DNA from: Sparassis latifolia
Lineage: Eukaryota > Basidiomycota > Agaricomycetes > Polyporales > Sparassidaceae
Length of the DNA stretch: 64,000 nt
Direction: 5' to 3'
Assembly (NCBI GenBank): GCA_018466975.1
Contig: CM031563.1
Span: 2,588,157 to 2,652,156, forward strand
Part shown: positions 1-10,109 of the stretch, piece after piece
Layout: each line of letters starts with the position of its first letter
Position numbering within the stretch: the first letter of the stretch is position 1
The notes under the pieces: model-generated
The model's input: the letters and a program-made list of their open reading frames with translations, nothing else
The model's database searches: none
Told to the model about the DNA's origin: nothing
Position numbers and translations under genes: made by a program

Positions 1-356
1 CATCTGCTAGAACTAGTGCACATCGCTAAATATTAATGTACATAGAACAGCTGCAGAAGCGTCAACTGGACGAATTTATGGGCGTGACTTTCCGGACGTG
101 AGTAGGCGACCAAGTGAAGCAGCCACGTGCTCTGGTGTCCGGGGTCCGGTATCAGGCTGACAATAAGACAGGAGGTGCAGCCCTTCGCGGCTTGCTACCG
201 AACTCCTCGCTGACAGACCACAACGCTAGCATTCTGCTCGCACAAAGTGAGTCTTTCCCGCTCAAATATTTGGAGGAAGAATTATTGATACCTTGACGTT
301 TTTGTTCTACAGCCCAGCGCTTACTTGAAATCCAGCTACTAACGCATTGGCACCCC

Positions 357-1426
357 ATGTCGATCTCCAATATTATGAATTATTCAAAACACCAATCTAG
401 TATTTGCCCCACGTATGTTTCCATGTCTTCACCTCCTAGTTCGATGATGAGTTGACACTCGGTGCAGCAACGGTCGTCAAACCGTTGGAGATGGGGCGTT
501 CTCTTTCGACATGACTCCTAGCGTGCTTGCGGTGTGCCAGATGCAGGGCACCGACGAGATGTACTATTACTCTACCACGTTCTCTGGCGGGCCGGGGGTG
601 AGTGTTGAATACAACATCTGGCCTGACGTTTGTCGCTGACGGTTCCATAGTGGCGGTTTTAACGCCCCCAATGCAAAATGCCCTCCAGATCGAGGGTCGT
701 CGGACTGGGTGACAGACAGTCTGGCGTCTACGATTTCCTCCTCTCCTTCAGACACCTCATCCACGCTATCATCATTCGGAGCAGAAAACTTCCCCAACGC
801 CATAGAGTGCCCTCCCACACCGCCTCCCGACCACGACATCCTTGGCGGCGCGCTCGCGCACGGCAGCGCGCCGCGCGCCATCATCCACAAGCATATCGGC
901 TCACCCCTCCCCGACCTTGTCACGCCCCCGCTGACGCCTGACGATGCCGGGGAGGGTGACGGCAGTGTTGCTGCCATCAGTGCAAAACAGGCCAACGCCG
1001 CGCTTGACTTCCTGTCTGCACTCTTCCCACGGAACGCCCTCGGTGCGCTCCCTCATGCTAAGAGCGTCTCCATTTCCGCGCCGAACATGGATGCCACGTT
1101 CGAGGGCGTCGTCCTCGAATTGCCCGGCAAGCCCAAGACGCTTTACGTGGACCCTAAAAGCGCGGCCAATGTCAATGTGCGAGAGAGGTGAGTGTGGCAC
1201 TAGCTGTGTTGGTCTTGTAAATGCTAATATGTCATGCAGCATCGTTGCGCTCTTGGACTTGGCGGACGAACGCTTGCAGTGCTCTGCGTTGGTCATCGCT
1301 CTCGAGCGGTCCTCCCCCGCGCTGGGCGAGCTTCTTCACTCGCTCATGTACGTGGGAGGCACGGTCGTTACGACGCCGCCTTTCCCGGTGGATGCGGCTT
1401 ATATTCTTGTAGGGATGGAAATCTAA
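357..1426 (+). CDS. OAZ: Ornithine decarboxylase antizyme (needs +1 frameshift)
   Basis: Antizyme binds ornithine decarboxylase monomers, targets them to the proteasome and limits polyamine uptake. ORF2 (661-1187 joined to 1240-1423, 237 codons) ends with the domain I recognise as the fungal antizyme C-terminus (VALLDLADERL, then VGGTVVTTPPFPVD and stop). It has no usable start. ORF1 runs 357-412, 468-597 and 651-659 after removing introns 413-467 and 598-650. It ends GGPGWRF, then TAA at 660-662. ORF2 lies exactly one base out of frame, so reading TTT then AAC (skipping T660) fuses the two into about 302 aa. The codons TGG CGG TTT TAA parallel the animal site TGG TGC TCC TGA. Polyamine-stimulated frameshifting is the known control of this family. 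The start is uncertain: ATG 357 gives a 65-codon ORF1, but the frame stays open upstream through a possible exon at 114-246 and ATG 511 is also possible. Confidence 0.85.
657..663 (+). promoter_or_regulatory. Programmed +1 ribosomal frameshift site of antizyme
   Basis: The sequence is TTT TAA C. TTT would sit in the P site and the ORF1 stop TAA in the A site; moving one base forward gives AAC, the first codon of ORF2. The site lies seven bases after the 3' end of intron 598-650, so it forms only in spliced RNA: unspliced RNA would read on into a TGA within the intron. The TTT-TAA combination differs from the commonly described TCC-TGA and TTT-TGA sites. Confidence 0.75.
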
Positions 1427-1605
1427 GGTGGGCTAGGTTGGTGAACGGGGGGTATGCTTGGGGTAAGACTCTGGTTCGTTTCATGATATGTATCTAGTGC
1501 CCTGTCGAAGTTCTGCAATGGAGAGATTTTCACTTGTTATGTTTTCTCTCAATTTTCCCGAGCACGCTCCCTCGGATAAATTAGACAAAACATGGATGGA
1601 TGTTA

Positions 1606-1667
1606 CAGTGCTTTGCACATGAAGCTGCGTTCCCAATTCTGTAAAAGTTGTTTGTTCCAGCCAAATA
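1606..1667 (+). repeat. Left terminal inverted repeat of Tc1-like element
   Basis: 62 bp starting CAGTGCTTTGCACATGAA. It matches the reverse complement of 5247-5308 at about 55 of 62 positions. A TA dinucleotide immediately precedes it. Confidence 0.88.
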
Positions 1668-1992
1668 CGTGACAAACCCTAACCTATTCCAACTGCCAGC
1701 ACAACACCGTGTAAGGTAAGCGCCTCCTCAACCGTTCACTGCTAGCATCCTTTTCGCGACGTACTGCACATACTATTCATTACCAAGAGTTCCCGAGCTC
1801 GTGTATGTGAAGACTATAGCTGTTGAACAGCAGAGAAATCCTTACTGACCCTCGGCCTGATCTTTCCAGCTGATTGACTATCTGCTAGCCTGCGGGCCTC
1901 GGTCTCTCTGCGTAGCTATGCAACGTCGGACCTCTCTGTTTGAGGTCGGACATGACCAAACAACATACCGTGCACGGACCGGGGAGCAGATG

Positions 1993-1999
1993 TATAAAG
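1993..1999 (+). promoter_or_regulatory. TATA box of the passenger gene
   Basis: TATAAAG lies 78 bp upstream of the passenger ATG at 2077, a spacing suitable for a fungal core promoter, and sits inside the transposon. The passenger gene therefore appears to carry its own promoter. Confidence 0.45.
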
Positions 2000-2076
2000 G
2001 TGGGTGAACAGTCAGGTTTGTCTATAGTACTCGGTTATTATTCGTCACACACATAGCCCTAGTACACACTGTAAAA

Positions 2077-4028
2077 ATGTCCAATTCGAACGCTAGCTCA
2101 TCCCGAGCCATTCCCGGGCGCATTCTTCACCGCTTGTCTACCTCCCCGAGGTCTTCATCCACTCAGCCACAGCTGAACAATGAGTGCCTCACACCGTCTG
2201 AAGGGTGGCTGCAGGAGCCTGCGTGGATCGGTATGTTGCTTTTCATTGAACCCTTTTGGGATCTGTTTGCTTACAAAATTCGGCAGATGGTGGTGTCAAC
2301 CCGCCGCATTTTTACCACACTCATGCTGAGATTGTGGACGCGGTCCACGCTGCTGCCAATGGAGGCATCCATATTCCCACCACCTCAAGGGACCAGCCTC
2401 CGTTGGTGCCTGTTCGGTCACTTGCTGCACCATTGGATGCTCTCCGGCCACCTTCTGTCCCGCTGGTTGCCATCCAACCGAGAGCTCCGCCACTTGCTGC
2501 TGCTGCTGAGCTGCAAATGGGGCCTACCGCTGCTACTCGTACGTTTGCCTCTTCTAATACCGTTGCATATGGTGTTGATACTTCCACATTTACTGCAGCA
2601 CTTGAGGGTGCAGGACAACTTATCTCGATCACACATGTCTTTACCTTACCCGAAATGAAGACTGTCAGTTCGCGAGGATCTAAGGCAGCCGCACCAAAGC
2701 CTACGATGAATATTAGGTTTGAGCACATTGTGCTTGAGGGTATCGGGCGCACTGGTTTCATCCAGGCATTTCTGGCTGTCCATGATCTCGCTGATCAGTT
2801 CAGCCCCGGTGTTCATTTGGGTCCGGATTTCAAGCTTTGGTGGACGGGATCAAGGTTCGTACTAGATATTATTCCATATGATGCTCAATGCTGATCGAAC
2901 ACTTTTCTAGCAGTGGCAAGACCCGAGCACCGACCATTGAAAATGATCATCAGTTCAAAGTCGCGCTCGGTGCCTTACTCAAGAAGAAAGGAGCATGTCA
3001 AGTTGGCGTGGAATTCAACACGGATCAGATGGATGGCTACCGCATTCGAAAACTGGTACGCTTTTGCTCTCATCGTCCCGGTGCACTGTGAATCTCACTC
3101 GGTGTCAACATCCAGGTTCCGTTGGTTAATCTGGACCCGAACGCTGCCGAAGATGAGCTTTTATATGGCACTAAGGTTTGCATAATTTTGGTGGTGTACT
3201 GTCAAAGTTGCTTACCGATGGACTGTCCAGGTACCTCACATTGAGTCATTCAGTGTGCAATCCCAGCTGCACGGTGCGATCATCATGCAGCTGAAGGATA
3301 AGTGGTCATGCCAACAACATTCAGGTGAACACGGCGAATCAGGGTACTGCTACGTCACGCCAAATGCGGAGCATATTGGCATGAACACTCACAAGCTCAA
3401 GTCATGGGCTTCTGCTATTGTACGTGGTGTTTTATCTTAGGTTATCTGTCGGATGTCTGATAATGCATCCCAGGCTGCGGCAGATGCAACGAAGCATGAG
3501 CCACCGCATACACTTGACTTTGACGGCACACGCAACGGTTGCCATTCGGCAGTCAGGTCTTGCGGACGCACAGGATCTCATGCAGATTCTACTCCCACTC
3601 CTTCATCCAGCTTCACTGATCCTTCAGCTCTGTTGATGGCGGCTATGTTGCCGCTCATCACGGGACTTTCTCGCAAGCATGATCGCTCCCCATCTCCCAT
3701 GCATACACCTCTTTCATGCACGCCAACGAGGTCAAGGATCATTCCTTCTGTATTCTCTCCTATGCCTAGCCGTGGCTCTGAACTTCGTGCTTGCCTAAGT
3801 GCATTTGCCGAAGCCAAGGGGATTGACCTTACTGCATGCGAAAATGACCTCCTTGTCTTGGAGTTCACTCCAGATATCATTTCGGAAGTACCTTGTGCTC
3901 ATCTCTGTGAGGTAACGGGTGCTGTGGAGGGCAGAGTAGTAAAATTGCAGGCATTCAGTAAGAGTTGGTCTGCTCATTTGGAGGAAAAATGGCTTCATCT
4001 TTCGGGAAAGCGTAGATGCGTTGAGTAG
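2077..4028 (+). CDS. Transposon passenger protein, function unknown
   Basis: Six exons with no disruption give 556 aa: 2077-2230, 2287-2854, 2911-3055, 3116-3175, 3231-3419 and 3474-4028. The summed length is an exact multiple of three, and all five introns have GT-AG ends of 54-60 nt. The N-terminal third is Ser/Pro/Ala-rich. The middle has mixed, globular-looking segments (residues about 200-340), including GESGYCYVTPNAEHIG and a following KLKSWASAI. A second low-complexity Ser/Thr/Pro segment precedes a C-terminal domain ending LSGKRRCVE. I saw no transposase, helicase, protease or reverse transcriptase motif and no membrane segment. The KRR near the end could be a nuclear signal (inference). 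Open frame over six exons implies recent selection or recent arrival. I recall similar unnamed proteins in mushroom genomes but cannot verify that here. Confidence 0.8.
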
Positions 4029-4162
4029 CTGATCATCCATCTCGCTGTAGCTGAATAGCTCATTTCGGTCTGACTTCTTGCATTTACTGTACTAGCATGT
4101 ATCTACTCAAATGAGTCCCCGCAATTAATGATCCATCCCTCTGCACTCTCCGAAGATACTGC

Positions 4163-5189
4163 CTAAATTGCCTGCTCAATCAACCATGGGCGAACTTCAG
4201 GCCGAACAGCCTCCGATTCATGCCTACGGAGCCATGCCTTGACGGAATGGAAAGCCTGTTTAATTGGATTGTAGTCGGGTGAGTAGGGCGGGAGATAGAC
4301 CAATTTGGCTCCTGCCAACTTGATGAGTAACAGCAGTCAGAACTGTCTATCTCACGTTCATACGTACCACACTCCTTAACCACGATCTGCTGGACTTCTT
4401 CGTCATGATGAATAGCACAGTTATCAAGAACCATGACACTTCGCAGCCCGGGATAGGGTGTAAGTTGCGGGGCCTAGCAAGGGGCACCCTCAACTATCAG
4501 ATTGAATAGAGAACTCGGCTGCTACTCACTAGATCCTCCTCTAGAAATCTGAGGAATTTTTCCTTGTTGACGGAGCCTTCGAAGATATCAAGGGCAATGA
4601 TACCATCACACGAGAGTGCCGGCAAGATTGAGTATCGTTGACCACGGATGAACGTAGCATGACGGACGCAGGCTTGCCCGAGCGCAGCCCATCCCGTCAT
4701 GCGTTGGCTTGTGGTGTTGTCAACACTGGACTCATCCAGCCAGACAAAGTAATCGGCGGGGATGTCCCCATACTCGGCCTGCCACATTGCCTGCAGGAGT
4801 TCATTCCGCTCCATGGCTTCCTTTGACACCTGCTTATGACTGAGTGCCGATCGACGAAGGGTGCGTGAGAGGGTGGCAAGTGAAACAACAATGTTACGGT
4901 GAATGTAGAGCTCCTCTTGGAGCTCATCAAGATAGATGCAAGGTTTTGCTGCAATGAGAGATGAGATGTAATTAACATCACCAGTATTTAAGATTCGTGC
5001 CGCTCCTCGAGGACCTGCAAGTGGATTCTGGACAACACCGTAGTCGCGGTGTATCCTGAAAACTTCGTTGACAGTGCGCGGAGAACAGTGAGCGAGAGCT
5101 GCGATTTCCTGTATGCTTTTGATGCCGCGCCATGACACCATGAGTTCTCGCAGCTCACGAGAGGTGTGCGGTGCCATGATGGACGACAC
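4163..5189 (-). pseudogene. Tc1/mariner DDE transposase, catalytic E replaced by K
   Basis: Three exons (5189-4530, 4473-4368, 4311-4163) with two 56-nt introns encode 304 aa, a normal Tc1-like length. The N-terminal ~110 residues hold a helix-turn-helix region (SIQEIAALAHCSPRTVNEVF). The catalytic domain has the first Asp in VWLDESSVD and the second in VMVLDNCAIHHDEE. The third motif reads YSPDYNPIKQAF, where the family has NPIE: an AAA codon stands where GAA is expected. The reading frame is otherwise intact. Without the third acidic residue strand transfer should fail, so I call it a catalytically dead but full-length transposase. Retained DNA-binding activity is possible. One G-to-A transition explains the change. 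Confidence 0.85.
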
Positions 5190-5246
5190 AATCCTGGCGG
5201 TACAAGGGAATTCAAAAAATATATTTTTGGTGTGACATGCTGTGAC

Positions 5247-5308
5247 TATTTGGCTACAACAAACAACTTTTACAGGATCCAGAACGCAGTTTCATGTGCA
5301 AAGCACTG
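5247..5308 (-). repeat. Right terminal inverted repeat of Tc1-like element
   Basis: Reverse-complement partner of 1606-1667. It ends TTCATGTGCAAAGCACTG directly before the flanking TA at 5309-5310. Confidence 0.88.
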
Positions 5309-5557
5309 TATACAAAACCCTCGTGTCTAGGTCTCTCCTCTCTTCCCTGCCTCACCTGAATGGCGTGTTGCATAACATATGTCTACGTCGCCCGCACTGT
5401 TATCAGATGACATGTCGACGTCGTGCTCACACACCGCATTGAGGTGATAGAACGTCCTTTGTAGTTTGAACAGGCGCTTCTTCACCTATTCCCTCTCCTT
5501 GTCTCTCTACATCGTCCCCGCACTTCCCAGCTGCCGTATAGGTTTCCAACAATCGAA

Positions 5558-6678
5558 ATGGGAAATATCCTAGGCTCAATCGTCAGCGGGGTCGTCGACA
5601 TCCTCTGCGGGTCGCCCATAAAGGAGGAATCGGCTCCCCCGCAAGGCCAGCAATACATCCCGCCCGTCGAGGTCCCACACAAGCCGGTAACGCAGCAATA
5701 CCAGCCCGCCTATCCCGTCACACAGCGGCCGCCGCATCCGAGTCCGCCCCCGCACCCCGTCTCGCCGCCGCCCCGGGTGAGTGCCCTCTAGCGGGTCTGC
5801 ACCCGACGCACGTCTGACGAATCGACGGTCCGTGCTGATGCCGACGTTGGTGTGAATGCGGTGCAGAACCAGGCGCAGGCGAACCAGCAGAACGAGCACT
5901 ACACAGCGCTTCGGGCGCGCGCGAGCGAGGCGGGGGCGCAGATGGCGCGCAGCTTCGAGGAGAGCCACGCCGCGTATGCGGGCGGCGAACGCGCGCGCGC
6001 TAAGGAGCTCTCGAACGAAGGCAAGGCACACCAACGCGAGATGGAGCGGCTGAACGCACAGGCGAGCGAGTGGATCTTTACTGGTGAGTGCGTGGTTGCG
6101 AGACCACCCGTCTGTTCCGTGTTTGCTGACCGTTACGTTGTGCCGATTATTGTCATTCAGAGAATAACAAGGCGTGTGACTGCCTCGCTTCGATGTTGGA
6201 TGAATCAATTAACGCGTCGAATAGGGTCGTGAGCCTGGCGAAGTGGATCTACACGGGCTGTTCGTCAAGGAAGCAATCACATACAGCGACCAGGCGATCC
6301 AAGGCGCGCGGCGACGAGGAGATGCTAAGCTGCATCTTATAGTCGGTGCGTTTTTCTCTCCCCAAACTTACTGTAGCTGCTGCTGAGACTGCCACTCACA
6401 GGCAAGGGCTGCACTCGCCGAACGGCGTTGCGAAGCTGAAGCCCGCGATCGAGGAGCTGATGCAGCAGTGCGCCCCCATCTTTTCTTATATGCTCTCTTG
6501 ATACAGCTTACTTATATCGCTGTATAGGAACGGCCTCATTGCGGAGCTGGACCAGAGCAATGAGGGCGTGCTGATAGTGAACTTGGACGGGCAGCCTAGC
6601 GGGCAGGGGCGCGTTATCCGTCCGGATGACATCGCGCGCGGCTTGGAGAGGAGGGATGAGGGGTGCACGATCATGTGA
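5558..6678 (+). CDS. DUF1771-Smr domain protein (possible one-base lesion)
   Basis: Proteins of this type combine an N-terminal proline-rich region, a helical DUF1771 segment and a C-terminal Smr nuclease-like domain and are thought to act in RNA or mRNA quality control. Exons: 5558-5776, 5867-6083, 6161-6171, 6225-6345, about 6402-6467 and 6528-6678. Residues 1-73 are Pro/Gln-rich. DUF1771 follows (HYTALRARASEAGAQMARSF to NAQASEWIFTENN). The Smr core shows EVDLHGLFVKEAI (the DLHG motif) and HLIVG. At the expected GKGLHS motif the frame breaks: with the AG at 6400-6401 the sequence lacks one base in the G run at 6406-6408. Using the AG at 6405-6406 restores frame but drops two residues. The C-terminus is intact and ends CTIM. 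The third exon is only 11 nt and is followed by a GC-AG intron. Confidence 0.82.
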
Positions 6679-7096
6679 AGGCTCTGTGTGTTCGATGTGG
6701 GTCGTCCCCTTCAACTACCCCCACTCAGATGCTGGATTGTTCTCTGTATAGGTACTTGACGCGGTCCCTGTTTTGTTATTTGCTATCGAGAAACCCGAAG
6801 TTATTGTGTCTCTGCAAAACATGTATTCGTCTATGCCATCTCTCGCTAGAAGTCCACTGGGCACAGCCCATACCTCGAGATAAGAACAGGGCTCCGTTAT
6901 GTATATGACAAGAAGGTAAGGTGGTAAAACCAGGAGGACCACCGACAGACTAAAGAGGCGACGCTAACAAGACTACGACATGTAAACTGAGTATTGAGCA
7001 GAGACGAGGCGGCACATGAACCCTTCTCAATATCGTGAGGATCGTAATACGACAATGTTTGTAGGTACCCAGAAACGACGGCGAGAAGAGACGAAA
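6679..7096. other. Intergenic, convergent 3' regions
   Basis: This stretch lies between the stops of the convergent Smr (+) and ARF (-) genes and should hold both 3' untranslated regions. I see no further open gene or repeat. Confidence 0.6.
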
Positions 7097-7928
<832 letters not shown>

Positions 7929-8309
7929 GGCTGGCTATGTTCACGGAGGAGTAAAGACAGCAAAGAGGTATGGAGGATGGAGAGTTGTAGAGAGATTTTG
8001 GACTTGCTGGTTGGAAGAGTTGCGTGTGAGCACGTGGGGGTGGGCATTGCCCGCCACGGATACGGGCTATATTTGTACATATTTGTTCCCTTCCTACTTG
8101 AGCTACTCGGTGATCATGTCCGGAACTCCTTCCGCACTCCAAGAAGAAATACTCTTTGTCTGATAATTCACCAAGGATGTCCCTTTAAATTTTTTTGCTC
8201 TACTTTGTTATATTTATTCCTCATTACAGGGATGGTTGAGATTTTGTATGAAATTTCCCCCATTTTTTCTTGTAAGAAAACAAAATAAGATTCAAAACCC
8301 AGGATCAGT

Positions 8310-8835
8310 AGAGATGCATCATGTGAAAAGCTTTTGTAAGGGAGGATTGGTGATTGAAACACAAGGTGCATTACATCTTTTTTACTGGAGAAAAAACTGA
8401 GGAAAATGACTGATTATATTTCTCAGAAAAACTGTGGCATAGAAAAGGAAATTGAAACCTTAGAGAAAAACCTGAAAAGTATTTCCCCTCAAAATATGAA
8501 AGAAAAACTATAATTATCAGGGAAAGATTGTACAAATTTCTCCATCTATCATAATTTTCAGGGAGTTTTGCTATTTTCAGAATGTCTTAAGAATTTTCTT
8601 AAAGAGTTGTTGAGAAAATTTACCTATACTTTCAGAGGGGAATACCATCCAAAAAACACAGAGTTTTCTTTAACACTTCTATTTTCTTTTCTGAACCACA
8701 GTTTTTTATAGAGATTTACTTTATGTATTTTTTACATTTTTTCTAAGAAATAGACTTTGTCATTTTCCTCAGGTTTTTTCACAGCAAAAAAATATAATGC
8801 ATCTTATGAAAGGAAGTCTCTTATTATGATGCACG
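8310..8835. mobile_element. AT-rich foldback / MITE-like inverted repeat
   Basis: The left arm around 8366-8426 (core GAGGAAAATGAC at about 8400) matches the reverse complement of 8735-8805 (core GTCATTTTCCTC). Complementarity continues inward (ATTTCCCCTC against GAGGGGAATA) and probably outward to the GATGCAT motifs near 8313 and 8800. It would fold into a hairpin of some 500 bp. There is no coding capacity. The target duplication is not resolved. Confidence 0.6.
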
Positions 8836-8995
8836 AGCCATATCAGGTTTGTTTTTGGAAACAGGCCATCAAGATGACACGTTGTGACCATGTGACCACC
8901 ACTGCCTGCTATGTGGCCTACCCCTTTGCTGCCGCTGCCATCACCACCATCACCATCGCCATTAGTGCAGAGCAGGGGTATGGATAACCCTCAAA

Positions 8996-9312
8996 GGTAA
9001 GGGGTAAGGGTAGGGGTATGAACTTTTAGACCCTTGTACCCCTGGAGAGTATCACTGTATACAGTATATATAATGTAAGCAGTAATTGTATGGTGACTAT
9101 AGCCTAAATATAGCCTAGATACAGCCTTAAACTATGTTTACAGAAGCTTCAAAGAAAAGAGAAGGCTATTACAAGTCTTAAACCTAATGTCTATGATGTT
9201 ATTTCCTCAAGTAAGGCAGATATTGAGGGGTATACTCTCAGGGTTTGATACTCTTACCCATACCCTTACCCCTGATGAAGAGTATGTACCCTTGAAGGAT
9301 AAGGGTAGGAGT
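8996..9312. repeat. GGGTAA-rich imperfect inverted repeat
   Basis: GGGGTAAGGGTAGGGGTATG near 9000-9020 is mirrored by CATACCCTTACCCCTGA near 9260-9276. CTGGAGAGTATC near 9040 is mirrored by ATACTCTCAGGG near 9230. It may be another MITE or a degenerate foldback. It contains no gene. Confidence 0.45.
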
Positions 9313-9473
9313 ACAGCTCAAAGCATTAAAAAATCAACCTTCATGACATCTGCCTTGTTGACCTTCCTCAATGCTGCAGTTTTCCCCTTGACTGCATTTG
9401 CATTCTGCAGGGCAGTGTTTTGTGGACGAGGCATGATCCTGTGGTCTGTAGCCTCCTTTCCATGCACAAGGGT

Positions 9474-9926
9474 TCACTTCTTGAGAAACTCGACAATGCT
9501 GTTAAAACCTGCAAGGAGATTGAGCAGAATGGGCAGAGATAATTGAGACTGCATACCTTTGAAAGCATTGCCATCTGTGACATTCATCTGGTGAGCATTT
9601 ATGAATGACGATAGTAAATACATGGAATTACCTTCGATCCCATGCCGGGTGCATGCACCACAAATGATGTTCTTCAAATACTGATAGACAACACCACAGC
9701 CTTCACACTGCAGCATTTTCTGCAGCTGCATAAGCATACCATCCAACTTATTGAAAATGGGAAAATGCACTTCAATAATATTCTTCTCCATCACAGAGAG
9801 AGACGCTGCTTCCCATCTCTTAATGCACTTGGCACACTGAAGGTGGGAGATGGGAAGACAAGGAAATTCCATCCCATAGTTAGAACAGGTGGGTATTGGT
9901 AAAAAGAAGTCCGGGAGCTTGAACAA
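9474..9926 (-). CDS. Hypothetical Cys-rich ORF, probable TE remnant
   Basis: A 150-codon open frame with paired cysteines: LQCAKCIKRW near residue 33, CEGCGVVYQYLKNIICGACT near residues 75-94. The C..C and C..C...C..C spacing suggests a small metal-binding segment, but I do not recognise the family. It lies in an AT-rich island between inverted-repeat elements, so it is more likely a relic of a mobile element than a host gene. No introns, promoter or upstream exon could be supported. Confidence 0.3.
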   Translation of the reverse strand: MFKLPDFFLPIPTCSNYGMEFPCLPISHLQCAKCIKRWEAASLSVMEKNIIEVHFPIFNKLDGMLMQLQKMLQCEGCGVVYQYLKNIICGACTRHGIEGNSMYLLSSFINAHQMNVTDGNAFKGMQSQLSLPILLNLLAGFNSIVEFLKK

Positions 9927-10109
9927 TCTGCTTATTAGTGCAACTCAGGTATTTATGCATCTCTGCACTGTACAAGATTTGCTGATCATTTGTGCAGTAC
10001 TATCGGAGGAGCCAGCAGCCTCAGATCGTGAGGACGTCAGATGCAATGGGTGCTCTGCTACCTGTACTTATTTCAATAGTGTGCAGCTGATCACAACGGC
10101 CTCTTGAAT

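Larger units (their letters stand above)
1606..5308. mobile_element. Tc1/mariner-like DNA transposon with passenger gene
   Basis: This is a 3703-bp element. Both ends read CAGTGCTTTGCACATGAA inward and are flanked by TA (1604-1605 and 5309-5310), the target of Tc1/mariner elements. The terminal inverted repeats are about 62 bp with about 7 mismatches. Inside, a passenger gene (2077-4028, +) and a transposase (4163-5189, -) converge with 134 bp between their stops. The element sits downstream of the antizyme gene and upstream of the Smr gene. Near-identical ends and an open passenger frame suggest fairly recent insertion, but the transposase lacks its third catalytic acidic residue, so this copy probably could move only in trans. 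Confidence 0.88.

Noticed and set aside
901..1426. 160-codon ORF at 944-1426 and minus ORF at 901-1296
   Set aside because: Overlap the antizyme ORF2 in other frames and read through its intron; shadows.
1675..1684. CCCTAACC telomere-like words (also 19990, 27310, 28015)
   Set aside because: Only one or one-and-a-half telomeric units each, inside transposon sequence; not an interstitial telomere tract.
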